Assembly: GCA_024683935.1 (NCBI GenBank)
Contig: JAIKXV010000127.1
Coordinates: 1-5,441, forward strand
Source of the DNA: Lachnospiraceae bacterium
GTDB lineage: Bacteria; Bacillota_A; Clostridia; Lachnospirales; Lachnospiraceae
Reading direction: 5' to 3'
DNA length: 5,441 nucleotides
Shown: one piece after another, positions 1-5,441 of the stretch
How the letters are laid out: each line of letters opens with the position of its first letter
Numbering within the stretch: position 1 is the stretch's first letter
Notes under the pieces: model-generated
The model's database searches: none
What the model saw: the letters and a program-made list of their open reading frames with translations, nothing else
Told to the model about the DNA's origin: nothing
Program-made: the position numbers and the translations under genes

Positions 1-3000
1 GAAGTCTTGATATAGCTGCCGGCTCAGGAAACAGCGACGGATCAGGTCATGAGAGCAGCGAAGAAGGATCCGGCAGTGACAGCGGCAATAATGAAGAGTC
101 AGAGCCGGCCCGGGGGAATGAAGGCAATACCGGGACTAATGAGGACAGCGGAAACAGCAGTACGAATGATAGCGACAACAGCAATACAAGCAATACAGGA
201 ACAGAAACCAATAATGTATCTGATACAAGGGAAGAAACAACTGAGGCCTCCACTGAGCAGGCATCGGAGACAGCTGATAATCCCTCTGAAAATGAAGTCA
301 TAGAGGAGCCTACAGAAGAAGCAAGCGAGAGCGCTCCTTCAAAGAATGAAACAAAAGAAGAGAAAAAAGAAAGCAGCTTAAAGCGGCTGACTGACGGCGA
401 GCCCAGAACACTTGAAGATGTACGCTGGAGACTTGACCGCGAAAAGAGTGAGTATGGAAGCCGTTTCCAGGCAGTGCGCGCAGGGGACGTATTCTATTTC
501 GTGCCCAATATCAAGGACTTTGGACTCAAGAGTGAAGTGGATCTCCCTGAGATAAGAGTCTCCATAGTCGATGAGGAAGAGTCCGTCAGCGAAAACTCAG
601 TCAGCGAGGATTCGATCAGCGACAACTCCATCAGCGAAAACAGCGTATCGGAAAACAGCCCTGAATTTGATCAGTTCATGATAGTAGACGGAGTGAAGGT
701 AAGCGTCACCGCGCCAGAAGGCGTCTTCCCCGAGGATGCCACACTCAAGGTGCGCAAAATAGACGATGCCGAATCAAATGCAAAGATAGAGCAGGCAGTA
801 AAGGAAGACATGGGTCTCTCCGATGAAGCCGAAGTAAACGGTGTGAAGCCGGACGGCAGCACATCAGAAAGTGAAGAAGAGGATGAAAACGGGGAAGACG
901 GGAGCAGTGCGCCCTCCGGCGAATCCCTGAAATTCATATCCTTCGACATAACCATACTGGACGTCTCTGGCAATGAGATTCAGCCTAATACTGAAAACGG
1001 TGAAGCCACAGTTTCTTTCTCCCAGGCAGATATCATCTCGGACTATATGGCAGCGCCAGGTGAAGAAACGGATGGAAAACTTGAAGGTGAAGAAAGTAAC
1101 CCTGAAGATGGTAGTGCAAAATCAATAGGTAATGGCGTTTTTGTCATCGGAGATGATGGTGACGAAAGCAAATCAAAGAAAACCATGCGAGTCTATCATT
1201 TTGAGGATGGTCTGGATGGCATGGAAAAGATGGAATCCTCATTAGATGATTCTGACAATGCGGTAGCAGTTGAGGCAGAGCATTTCTCAACTTATACCTG
1301 GGCAATTGGTACCAATGGAGATTATGACGGGGATACATTTGGAAAATTTAAGATAACTGTCACCGGAGCCAGAGTAGAGATAACAATTACGGATAATAGT
1401 GGTAATCCACAAGATAATCCTCTATATACTGAAAATGGTATAGTCAAATTAAATATAATTCCTGATCTTGGTTCAAAGCCCGATATCAATATCAGCATGG
1501 CTGAATCAGCTGGCTCGGTGATACGAAATCAGACTTTGTATTTTACCGGAGGAGACAGCGGAGTTGATACAAATATCACTATGGACGGGGTGAAAATACA
1601 TGCAAATGACAATCCAGCGGTGAAGATAGAAGAATTCAACAGGATAAACCTTATTCTTAAGAATGTCGATATTTATGTTAATACAGATGCTACCGGCATA
1701 AAGAAGGATGATGCCAGTTCGAAAGGGAGTATTCATCTACAGGGAGCTTATATTGGTAGTTATTCCAACGTAAATACTCCGATTGAATTAGGAGATGTCA
1801 GTACTGGTTTTACTATTTATTCAAACAACTCCGAGAATAATAAGTTGGAAGGCGACGGTCGAGTAATTAGATTAAAAACTGGAGCAGATAACAAACTATA
1901 CTTTGAAGCTGAAGATGATATATCAGATTCAAAACTAGAAATAAAGGGAGATGGCGGATGTTTATTCGACGCAAACAGTGGCAATATATATTTTAAGAGT
2001 GGAAACTATCTCTTGAAAAAAGCCTCAACTGACCTCACTATATTGTCACCGATCGGTGTCAATATAGAGATTGATGGTGGTTCAATAGAAGAAACATGGT
2101 TAAACTCCAGAAATGCAAATGTTGAATTTAAAGGTGGAACACATAAAATCAAAAAGGATTTTTTGGATATCGCAGGACAGCAGGGAATAGGACTGAAAGG
2201 ACACGGCGGTAGCATCAAAATTACAGATGATAATACGATCACTTCTTTCAAGGATAGTTCGGCTGCCGGGGCAACTACATATTATCTTCATACAGTACAG
2301 TTACTTGATGAGAATGGAGATGCAGTTGCAAATACTCTGATAGACAGTGTTACTGGAATAGGTACATATGGTGTGAAAGATGTCTATACAGATGCAGACG
2401 GAAAGCTCTATCTTTGGTACGAAGAGGACGGGAGCAAAAAGCTTACATCTGTCACCGCAGATGGTACCGAGTATGTGTACCTGAAGCAGACAGATGCTAC
2501 AATTGATGAAACAGCCGATGCCGGAAAATATGCGGCGAAGGAAAAGACCAGTGTTTTCGGTCCATATATTCCTTTAGAGAAGCTGGAGATGAATGTTTCT
2601 ACGCTGCTTACTTCAGATAATCCGCTAAAACCATTGCTAACCTTTAATGGAAAGTACACCGGGGATGCGGTGGATTCCAGCGGCATATATCACAGACTGA
2701 AGGATATAGAATGGACTATAGAGCCGGATGCTGATCCCAGTCGAATAAAAAACAACAAAAAAGATAATGTTAGTGTTTCCCTTACGGGTGGGGGTACTTA
2801 CAAGCTTACGGGTAAACTCAATGATACCTTACATACATATCAGAAAGAGTGGGTTTTCTATCTTCCCCAATATGTCCCGGTAAGTAATATAAAGCTGGCA
2901 GCTGATGTTATCATGACTGCGGGGACAGCGTATACTTTAGATGGTACAACGGTAGCTGGAACAACTGCTACGGTAGAGCCTGATAATGCGACTTTCAAAA

Positions 3001-5441
3001 ACATTGTCTGGTCAGTTAAAGATCCGGCGGGTAATGCGGTGGCGCTTGATGACGATAATAAGTTTACACCGACTGTTGTAGGTGAATACACTATCACGGC
3101 TACCGTAGAGAACGGGAAAACTGAGACTACGCCTTATACGCAGGATTTCAAAGCCCCTTGTAAAAAGCAGATTACAGCGGCTATGATAACCATCTCTCCG
3201 GAGGCTTATCAGTATACCGGGTCTGCGATCAAGCCAAATGTGATAGTAAAGGACGATGATACCACGCTAAAGGAGGGGACAGATTACACCCTGACGCTTA
3301 CGAACAATACCAATAAAGGTGATGCTACTGTAACTGTCACTGGAGCAGGGAACTATACCGGAGAGGTGAATAAGACCTTCACAATAGCAGATCTTCCAAC
3401 CGGAACCATAACAATAGCTGGCAAGACCTATAACAACTTCCAGACAAAAGACGCCATAGGTGCCTATGTTAAGAGTGATACTGCCGGCGAGATAACGGGC
3501 AAGAATGCTGATGGTACAGATCCAGGCAAGAAGTTATTTATAGTTTTAGAAAAATACTATGGATCACAGGCGGATCTGGAAAAGGATTGGCCGGAAGCTG
3601 ATTGGACAAGTTATGATCCTAATCAAGAAGCTCGTAAACCTAAAACGGTAGAAAAAAAGAAGAATTACGTATATGTCAAAATAGGAAATGCGGGTGGACC
3701 ATTTTTATACCTTTCCACCCAGTGCATCATCGACGACAGGACGGCGCCTACTAAGGCAGTGATCACTGATGCCACTGTTGCAGGAACGACCGCAACAGTA
3801 AGTGTGGAAAGTGATGATGAGCTGAGCGGCATAGGCAGTTACTATGTACTTGCAGTGAAAAAGGGAAGCACGGCTCCGGATGCAGCTAAGATTAAGAGTC
3901 AGGGCGTCAAGAGTTCATCTGCCTCTGTGAAGGTTTCGAATCTTTCCACATCACAGCAGTATACCTTCTATGCTATTGCTGAGGACAAGGCCGGGAATGT
4001 CAGCGACGTATCAGATGGTGTAGATGGTACACTCGTTAAGGGCGATATCAATGCAACCATCAAGGTCGCCGGAAATACCTACAATCAGATTCAGACTAAG
4101 CAGGAGGTTGCAGTGATCACCGATAAGCAGGAGCAGATCTCCTTAGCTGCGACCGGAAACAGCGGCGTTAAGAAGATCGAGTATTTTGTTTCTGATAAGT
4201 TCTATTCATCTGGCAGTGCGATTGAGACCGGCGCCAAGAGTGCTACCGGTGGATGGGCAGAGTATGATGACAGTGCCAAGCCCTATATAGAGCGTAATAA
4301 GGTTAATTATATTTATATGAGGGTGACCACGAATGCAGGTACTGATGATAAGCCTGATTACGTTTATTTCTCATCCAAGGGAATAATGGAGGATGACAGG
4401 GGTGAGGTCAATGCCGTGATCAGTGTCATGGGAAGCACGTATTCTCAGGTTCAGACTACAGAAGCGATCCAGGGATATACTAAGAAGCAGGAAGAATTCA
4501 CCATTACTGCATCCGGGAAAATAGGCGTTAAGAAGATCGAGTACTATGTCTCTGACAAGTTTTATTCGACATCGAACGATATAGAGACGGGCGCGAAGAG
4601 TGCCGGAAGTGGCTGGGTAAAATATGACGGAAAATCCAAGGCCGTTATAGAGAAAAACAAGCTGAACTATATCTATGCAAGAGTGACTACTGACGCGGGA
4701 ACGGATACAGATCCTGATTATGTGTATGTCTCTTCCAAAGGAATATGGGAGGATGAGGCAGTACCGACGATCTCATCTATTACTGCTTCAATGACGGATA
4801 CTTCAGCAAAGGTGACAGTTACTGCCAAGGATGCGGAAAGCGGCCTCAACAATTATTATCTGATGGTTAAAAAGCATGGTGAGAAGGCACCGACTGCTGC
4901 GGAGATAATGAAGAGCGGGACGAGCAATACCACCGGGATCTTTTCTGTCAGTAAGCTGACAAAGGGCAATACCTATGATTTCTATTCGGTAGTGACTGAC
5001 AAGGCAGGAAATATAAGTGCGATAAAGAGTATAAGCGCTTTGGCAGGCGAAATGTCAGCAAAGATCAAAGTAGAGGATCTGTCATATGATGTCCTTCAGG
5101 GAAGGGAATTAGTAGAGGATAAATATTATAATGAGCCGAAGGAGATAAAGATCACAGCAACGGGCGCGAGCAAGATAGAATATTTCATTACGAATAAATT
5201 CTACAGCTCTACCTCGGAGCTTGAGAATGCTGCTGATCCTAAAAAAACCAAAACTTTACTTACAACTCAGAATACGGGTTCGGAGATCGATTCTACGGCA
5301 AGTAAGTGGTCTACCTACAATGATGATTCGAGGCCGTATTTGAAGAAAAACTTCCTCAACTATATTTACGCAAAGATAACTGATGCATCAGGAAAAACAA
5401 TCTATATTTCCTCGCACGGTATCTGGGAGGATGAGCTCAAG
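1..5441 (+). CDS. Giant modular cell-surface/secreted protein, internal fragment (both ends outside window)
   Basis: One uninterrupted frame runs from base 3 to base 5441 (1,813 codons, no stop); bases 1-2 finish a preceding codon. In-frame ATGs, such as codon 226, are internal because the frame is open upstream. Seen: an acidic low-complexity N-terminal stretch, SVSEN pentapeptide repeats, a beta-helix-like region, an Ig-like domain, a YTG-type domain and an alternating array of R and FN3-like modules. Only three cysteines are present (C653, C1053, C1241), and I see no hydrophobic segment long enough for a membrane helix. Known: this architecture is common in exported surface proteins of Lachnospiraceae and related Clostridia, often with an N-terminal signal peptide and a C-terminal wall anchor. 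Inferred: an adhesin or surface-binding protein with a stalk-like C-terminal half. No enzyme motif was recognised. The signal peptide and anchor cannot be checked here. Coding assignment is near certain; function is tentative. Confidence 0.96.
3..377 (+). other. Acidic Ser/Asn/Glu-rich disordered region (residues 1-125)
   Basis: These residues are almost all Ser, Asn, Gly, Thr, Asp and Glu, with very few hydrophobic or aromatic residues. The middle part is dominated by alternating Asn/Ser/Thr (for example SNTSNTGTETNN), and the end becomes Glu/Lys-rich (NETKEEKKESS). Such composition marks an intrinsically disordered, strongly acidic linker. In Gram-positive surface proteins such stretches usually follow the signal peptide or precede the first folded domain, so the true N-terminus is probably not far upstream, although this cannot be seen. 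The composition also leaves the opposite strand open for 84 codons (bases 47-301), giving a Ser/Leu/Val-rich shadow product that is not a gene. Confidence 0.8.
378..581 (+). other. Small unassigned module before the SVSEN repeat (residues 126-193)
   Basis: Sequence complexity returns to normal here. A basic patch (LKRL, then VRWRLDREKSEYGSRF) is followed by alternating hydrophobics (GDVFYFVPNI, IRVSIVDEEE) that suggest two or three beta strands. It looks like a short folded or semi-folded segment between two disordered linkers. I do not recognise a family. Its charge is the reverse of the acidic stretch before it, so an intramolecular or wall-polymer contact is conceivable, but that is speculation. 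Confidence 0.4.
582..659 (+). repeat. SVSEN-type pentapeptide repeat (5 units, residues 194-219)
   Basis: Five consecutive pentapeptides fit the pattern S-[VI]-S-[ED]-[ND]: SVSEN, SVSED, SISDN, SISEN, SVSEN, with a closing Ser, making 26 codons in all. At the DNA level the units are 15 bases but use varied serine codons (TCC, TCA, TCG, AGC), so the array is conserved as protein rather than being a fresh DNA slippage product. Repeats of this kind recur in Lachnospiraceae surface proteins, where they look like flexible acidic spacers. This is one of the better clues to the host lineage. Its role here is probably a linker between the small module before it and the beta-rich module after it. Confidence 0.85.
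660..1307 (+). other. Split beta-rich module ending EHFSTYTWA (residues 220-435)
   Basis: The segment opens with VKVSVTAPEGVFPEDATLKVRKI, in which the core VTAPEGVFPEDATLKV resembles the A-x-G-V-[FL]-P-E-x-[AT]-x-L-x-V signature seen in many clostridial surface proteins. It continues with FISFDITILDVSGNEIQPN and closes with VRVYHFEDG and AEHFSTYTWA. The order (opening strand, FDI..LD..GNEIQP, VYHF, HFSTY) matches a recurrent extracellular beta-sandwich arrangement, perhaps related to ZU5-like folds; that fold call is inference. Two acidic low-complexity stretches interrupt the core: residues about 286-304 (ESEEEDENGEDG) and about 352-375 (Glu/Gly/Asp-rich). No catalytic motif is visible. It sits directly after the SVSEN linker and before the beta-helix-like region. 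Confidence 0.55.
1308..1532 (+). other. Short beta-rich connecting segment (residues 436-510)
   Basis: It begins with a Gly/Asp-rich turn (GTNGDYDGD). Strand-like alternation follows (FKITVTGARVEITITDNSGNP, then GIVKLNIIPDL and INISMAESAGSVI). It may be a small separate beta domain or the N-terminal cap of the beta-helix-like region that follows. I recognise no family. Base composition drops here to roughly one third G+C (19 of 60 bases at 1381-1440), lower than upstream. Confidence 0.35.
1533..2261 (+). other. Parallel beta-helix-like region (residues 511-753)
   Basis: About 240 residues show recurring short strands with Gly/Asn turns, typical of right-handed beta-helix rungs: LYFTGGDSG, ITMDGVKIHA, INLILKNVDIYV, SIHLQGAYIG, LEIKGDGG, NIYFKSGNYL, IEIDGGSIE, VEFKGGTHKI. 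Spacing is irregular but often about 20-25 residues, as expected for helix turns. Known: this fold serves polysaccharide lyases and hydrolases as well as non-enzymatic adhesins. I see no convincing catalytic Asp/Arg/Lys cluster, so binding is more likely than catalysis. It contains one of the protein's three cysteines (C653). It is the most AT-rich part of the gene by spot count (18 G+C in 60 bases at 1861-1920). Confidence 0.5.
2280..2489 (+). other. Cna-B/carboxypeptidase-regulatory-like small domain (residues 760-829)
   Basis: The segment YYLHTVQLLDENGDAVANTLI, then TYGVKDVYTDADGKLYLWYEEDG and LTSVTADGTEYVYLKQ, follows the pattern of a prealbumin-like fold: a strand with 'L.DENG.AV.N..I', a 'TDADGKLYLW' hairpin and a final 'V.ADG..Y' strand. 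Such modules (Cna-B, carboxypeptidase regulatory-like) are common spacers in Gram-positive surface proteins. An equivalent 'YG.KDVYTD..GK.Y.W' wording appears in several clostridial repeat proteins. I see no clear Lys/Asn pair for an isopeptide bond. It directly follows the beta-helix-like region and may cap it. Confidence 0.5.
2490..2873 (+). other. Unassigned beta-rich stretch (residues 830-957)
   Basis: After a short Thr/Asp/Ala-rich linker (TDATIDETADAGKYAAKEK) come hydrophobic strands (FGPYIPLEKLEMNVS, LLTFNGKYTGD, DIEWTIEP) and a closing hairpin (VSVSLTGGGTYKLTGKL, then EWVFYLPQYV). This suggests one immunoglobulin-like or jelly-roll unit of about 100 residues. I cannot match it to a named family. 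It is placed between the small prealbumin-like module and the Ig-like domain, so it probably belongs to the stalk. Confidence 0.35.
2874..3158 (+). other. Bacterial Ig-like domain (residues 958-1052)
   Basis: The segment runs VPVSNIKLAADVIMTAGTAYTL, then ATVEPDNATFKNIVWSVKD, KFTPTVVGEYTITATVENG and TPYTQDF. This follows the bacterial Ig-like (BIG) plan: 'V..I.L.....AGT..TL', 'V.P.NAT...I.WSV', a central buried Trp (W in VWSV) and 'T...G.YTITATV.NG' as the last strands. The length of about 95 residues is normal for the family. The ending YTQDF followed by a Lys-rich link is typical of clostridial versions. These domains are structural spacers or carbohydrate/adhesion modules on the cell surface; no specific ligand can be inferred. 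Confidence 0.75.
3165..3389 (+). other. YTG/GNYTG-type beta domain (residues 1055-1129)
   Basis: The domain is recognised by a clear pattern: an opening 'ITAAMITISPEAYQYTGSAIKP', then 'VIVKDDDTTLKEGTDYTLTLTNN', 'NKGDATVTVTGAGNYTGEV' and a closing 'KTFTIAD'. The hallmarks are YTGSAIKP, L.EGTDYT, NN.N.G.A and G.GNYTG. This is a widespread roughly 75-residue repeat of clostridial and other Firmicutes surface proteins, related to MBG/YDG-like stalk domains. It occurs once here, at the junction between the Ig-like domain and the R/F array. It probably acts as a rigid spacer. Confidence 0.8.
3399..3740 (+). repeat. R module copy 1, divergent (residues 1133-1246)
   Basis: This is the first and most diverged copy of the R module. 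It keeps the opening 'I.IAGKTYNNFQTKDAIGAY', the middle strand and Tyr pair (LFIVLEKYYGS), the W..YD signature (W1201, DWTSYD), the NYVYVKIGN strand and the closing 'LYLSTQCIIDDR'. Compared with R2 and R3 it has a Gly/Asp/Lys-rich insertion before the middle strand (GKNADGTDPGKK) and lacks the final GIWED. It contains C1241 where R2, R3 and R4 have Gly. It is followed at once by F1, starting TAPT. Modules with W..Y, then Y[IV]Y.K, then an S.GI..D end are, to my knowledge, common in clostridial surface proteins; a formal family name is not claimed. Confidence 0.65.
3741..4040 (+). other. F module 1, fibronectin-III-like (residues 1247-1346)
   Basis: The order is TAPTKAVITDATVAGTTATVSVESDDELSGIGSYYVLAVKKG, then AP.AAKI, then VSNLSTSQQYTFYAIAEDKAGNVS. 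The Pro-rich entry (APT), the SG..SYY turn, and the final 'L....YTFYA.A.DKAGN.S' strand pair are typical of FN3-like repeats in Clostridia surface proteins. Length is about 100 residues. It lies between R1 and R2 and is closely parallel to F2, sharing SG, YY, VKK, AP.AA.I, Y.FY and DKAGN. It is likely a structural spacer. Confidence 0.7.
4041..4400 (+). repeat. R module copy 2 (residues 1347-1466)
   Basis: This is a 120-codon unit: opening GDINATIKVAGNTYNQIQTKQ, middle strand GVKKIEYFVSDKFYSS, W1418 in GGWAEYDD, then NYIYMRVTTNAGTD, a DDKPDYVYFSS strand and a closing KGIMEDDR. Aligned without gaps, 72 of 120 residues match R3 (60%). The usual closing Trp (GIWED) is Met here. It abuts R3 with no F module between, unlike R1 and R3, which are each followed by an F module. 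Within it, 20 bases at 4164-4183 are identical to 4524-4543 in R3. Confidence 0.8.
4401..4757 (+). repeat. R module copy 3 (residues 1467-1585)
   Basis: Opening GEVNAVISVMGSTYSQVQTT, middle strand GVKKIEYYVSDKFYST, W1538 in GWVKYDGK, then NKLNYIYARVTTDAGTD, DPDYVYVSS and KGIWEDE. It is the copy nearest to R2, with an exact 360-base offset from G1347 to G1467 and from W1418 to W1538. R2 and R3 share an extra TDxxPD loop, absent from R1 and R4, between the NYIY strand and the last strand. This points to a common recent origin. It is followed by F2. Confidence 0.8.
4758..5045 (+). other. F module 2, fibronectin-III-like (residues 1586-1681)
   Basis: AVPTISSITASMTDTSAKVTVTAKDAESGLNNYYLMVKKHG is followed by KAPTAAEIM, and by FSVSKLTKGNTYDFYSVVTDKAGNIS at the end. 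It matches F1 module for module, including the P-T entry, SG..NYY, VKK, AP.AA.I, the 'L..G.TYDFY' strand and DKAGN.S. It is slightly shorter than F1. The tail (ALAGEMSAKIKV) leads straight into R4, as F1's tail (KGDINATIKV) leads into R2, which confirms the alternating layout. Confidence 0.7.
5046..5441 (+). repeat. R module copy 4, reaching window edge (residues 1682-1813)
   Basis: Opening GEMSAKIKVEDLSYDVLQG, middle strand SKIEYFITNKFYSST, W1769 in KWSTYNDD, then NYIYAKITDASGKTIYISS and a closing HGIWEDE. The GIWEDE ending shows that the module is essentially complete at the window edge, so an F module probably follows. Compared with R3 it carries about 18 extra residues just before W1769 (about bases 5235-5300, Lys/Thr/Ser-rich) and lacks the TDxxPD loop of R2/R3. 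Confidence 0.75.

Noticed and set aside
47..301. Open frame on the - strand, 84 codons, Ser/Leu/Val-rich product
   Set aside because: It is the antisense of the Ser/Asn/Glu-rich coding stretch and has no homology-like features; its composition follows from the forward codons.
49..303. Open frame on the + strand starting ATG at base 49
   Set aside because: It is in frame 1 inside the long frame-3 gene, has no recognisable motif, and reads as a frame-shifted shadow.
678..680. In-frame ATG (M226) as a possible gene start
   Set aside because: The frame is open for 225 codons upstream with protein-like repeats, and there is no convincing ribosome binding site or promoter before it.
671..973. Open frame on the - strand, 100 codons
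   Set aside because: Ser-rich shadow opposite the acidic beta-module; the forward frame carries clear domain motifs.
2408..3097. Two - strand open frames (2408-2686 and 2858-3097) with signal-like hydrophobic Ser/Val/Ala runs
   Set aside because: The forward strand encodes the Ig-like domain and its preceding modules with recognisable motifs; the reverse products are the usual antisense of Thr/Asp/Ala codons.
2943..3800. The same short peptide VAGTTATV appears in the Ig-like domain and in F1
   Set aside because: The codons differ and the surrounding sequences are unrelated; it is probably a chance beta-strand wording in two Ig-fold modules, not a recent duplication.

Overview
The window lies entirely inside one protein-coding gene on the + strand. 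Reading codons from base 3, every codon to base 5441 is sense (1,813 codons). The other two + frames hit stops at once (TAG at bases 13-15, TGA at bases 8-10). Neither the start codon nor the stop codon is present, so no promoter, ribosome binding site, signal peptide, C-terminal anchor or terminator can be seen. Residue numbers in this annotation count from base 3 (residue = codon start / 3).

The encoded fragment reads as a very large, acidic, modular extracellular protein, about 190-200 kDa for the visible part alone. From N to C it contains: a Ser/Asn/Glu-rich disordered stretch (1-125); a small unassigned module (126-193); a five-unit SVSEN-type pentapeptide repeat (194-219); a split beta-rich module ending in EHFSTYTWA (220-435); a short beta-rich linker (436-510); a long parallel beta-helix-like region (511-753); a small Cna-B/carboxypeptidase-regulatory-like module (760-829); an unassigned beta-rich stretch (830-957); a bacterial Ig-like domain (958-1052); a YTG/GNYTG-type domain (1055-1129); and then an array of two alternating modules. 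I call these R (about 115-130 residues) and F (about 100 residues, fibronectin-III-like). Their order is R1-F1-R2-R3-F2-R4, and R4 runs to the window edge.

The style suggests a Gram-positive anaerobe of the Lachnospiraceae (Butyrivibrio, Pseudobutyrivibrio, Roseburia and relatives). The pointers are SVSEN pentapeptides, YTG and Ig-like repeats, F modules ending in FYA..DKAGN.S, frequent ATA and AGA codons, and only three cysteines in 1,813 residues. This is an inference from protein style, not a database match. The probable role is a cell-surface or secreted adhesin-like protein: a disordered region near the N-terminus, a beta-helix that could face ligand, and a stalk of Ig/FN3-like and R modules. 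No enzymatic active site is visible.

The most notable features are the R module, with its conserved W..Y[DN] and NY[IV]Y signatures, and the R2-R3 junction, where two R modules abut with an exact 360-base period and the intervening F module appears to be missing.
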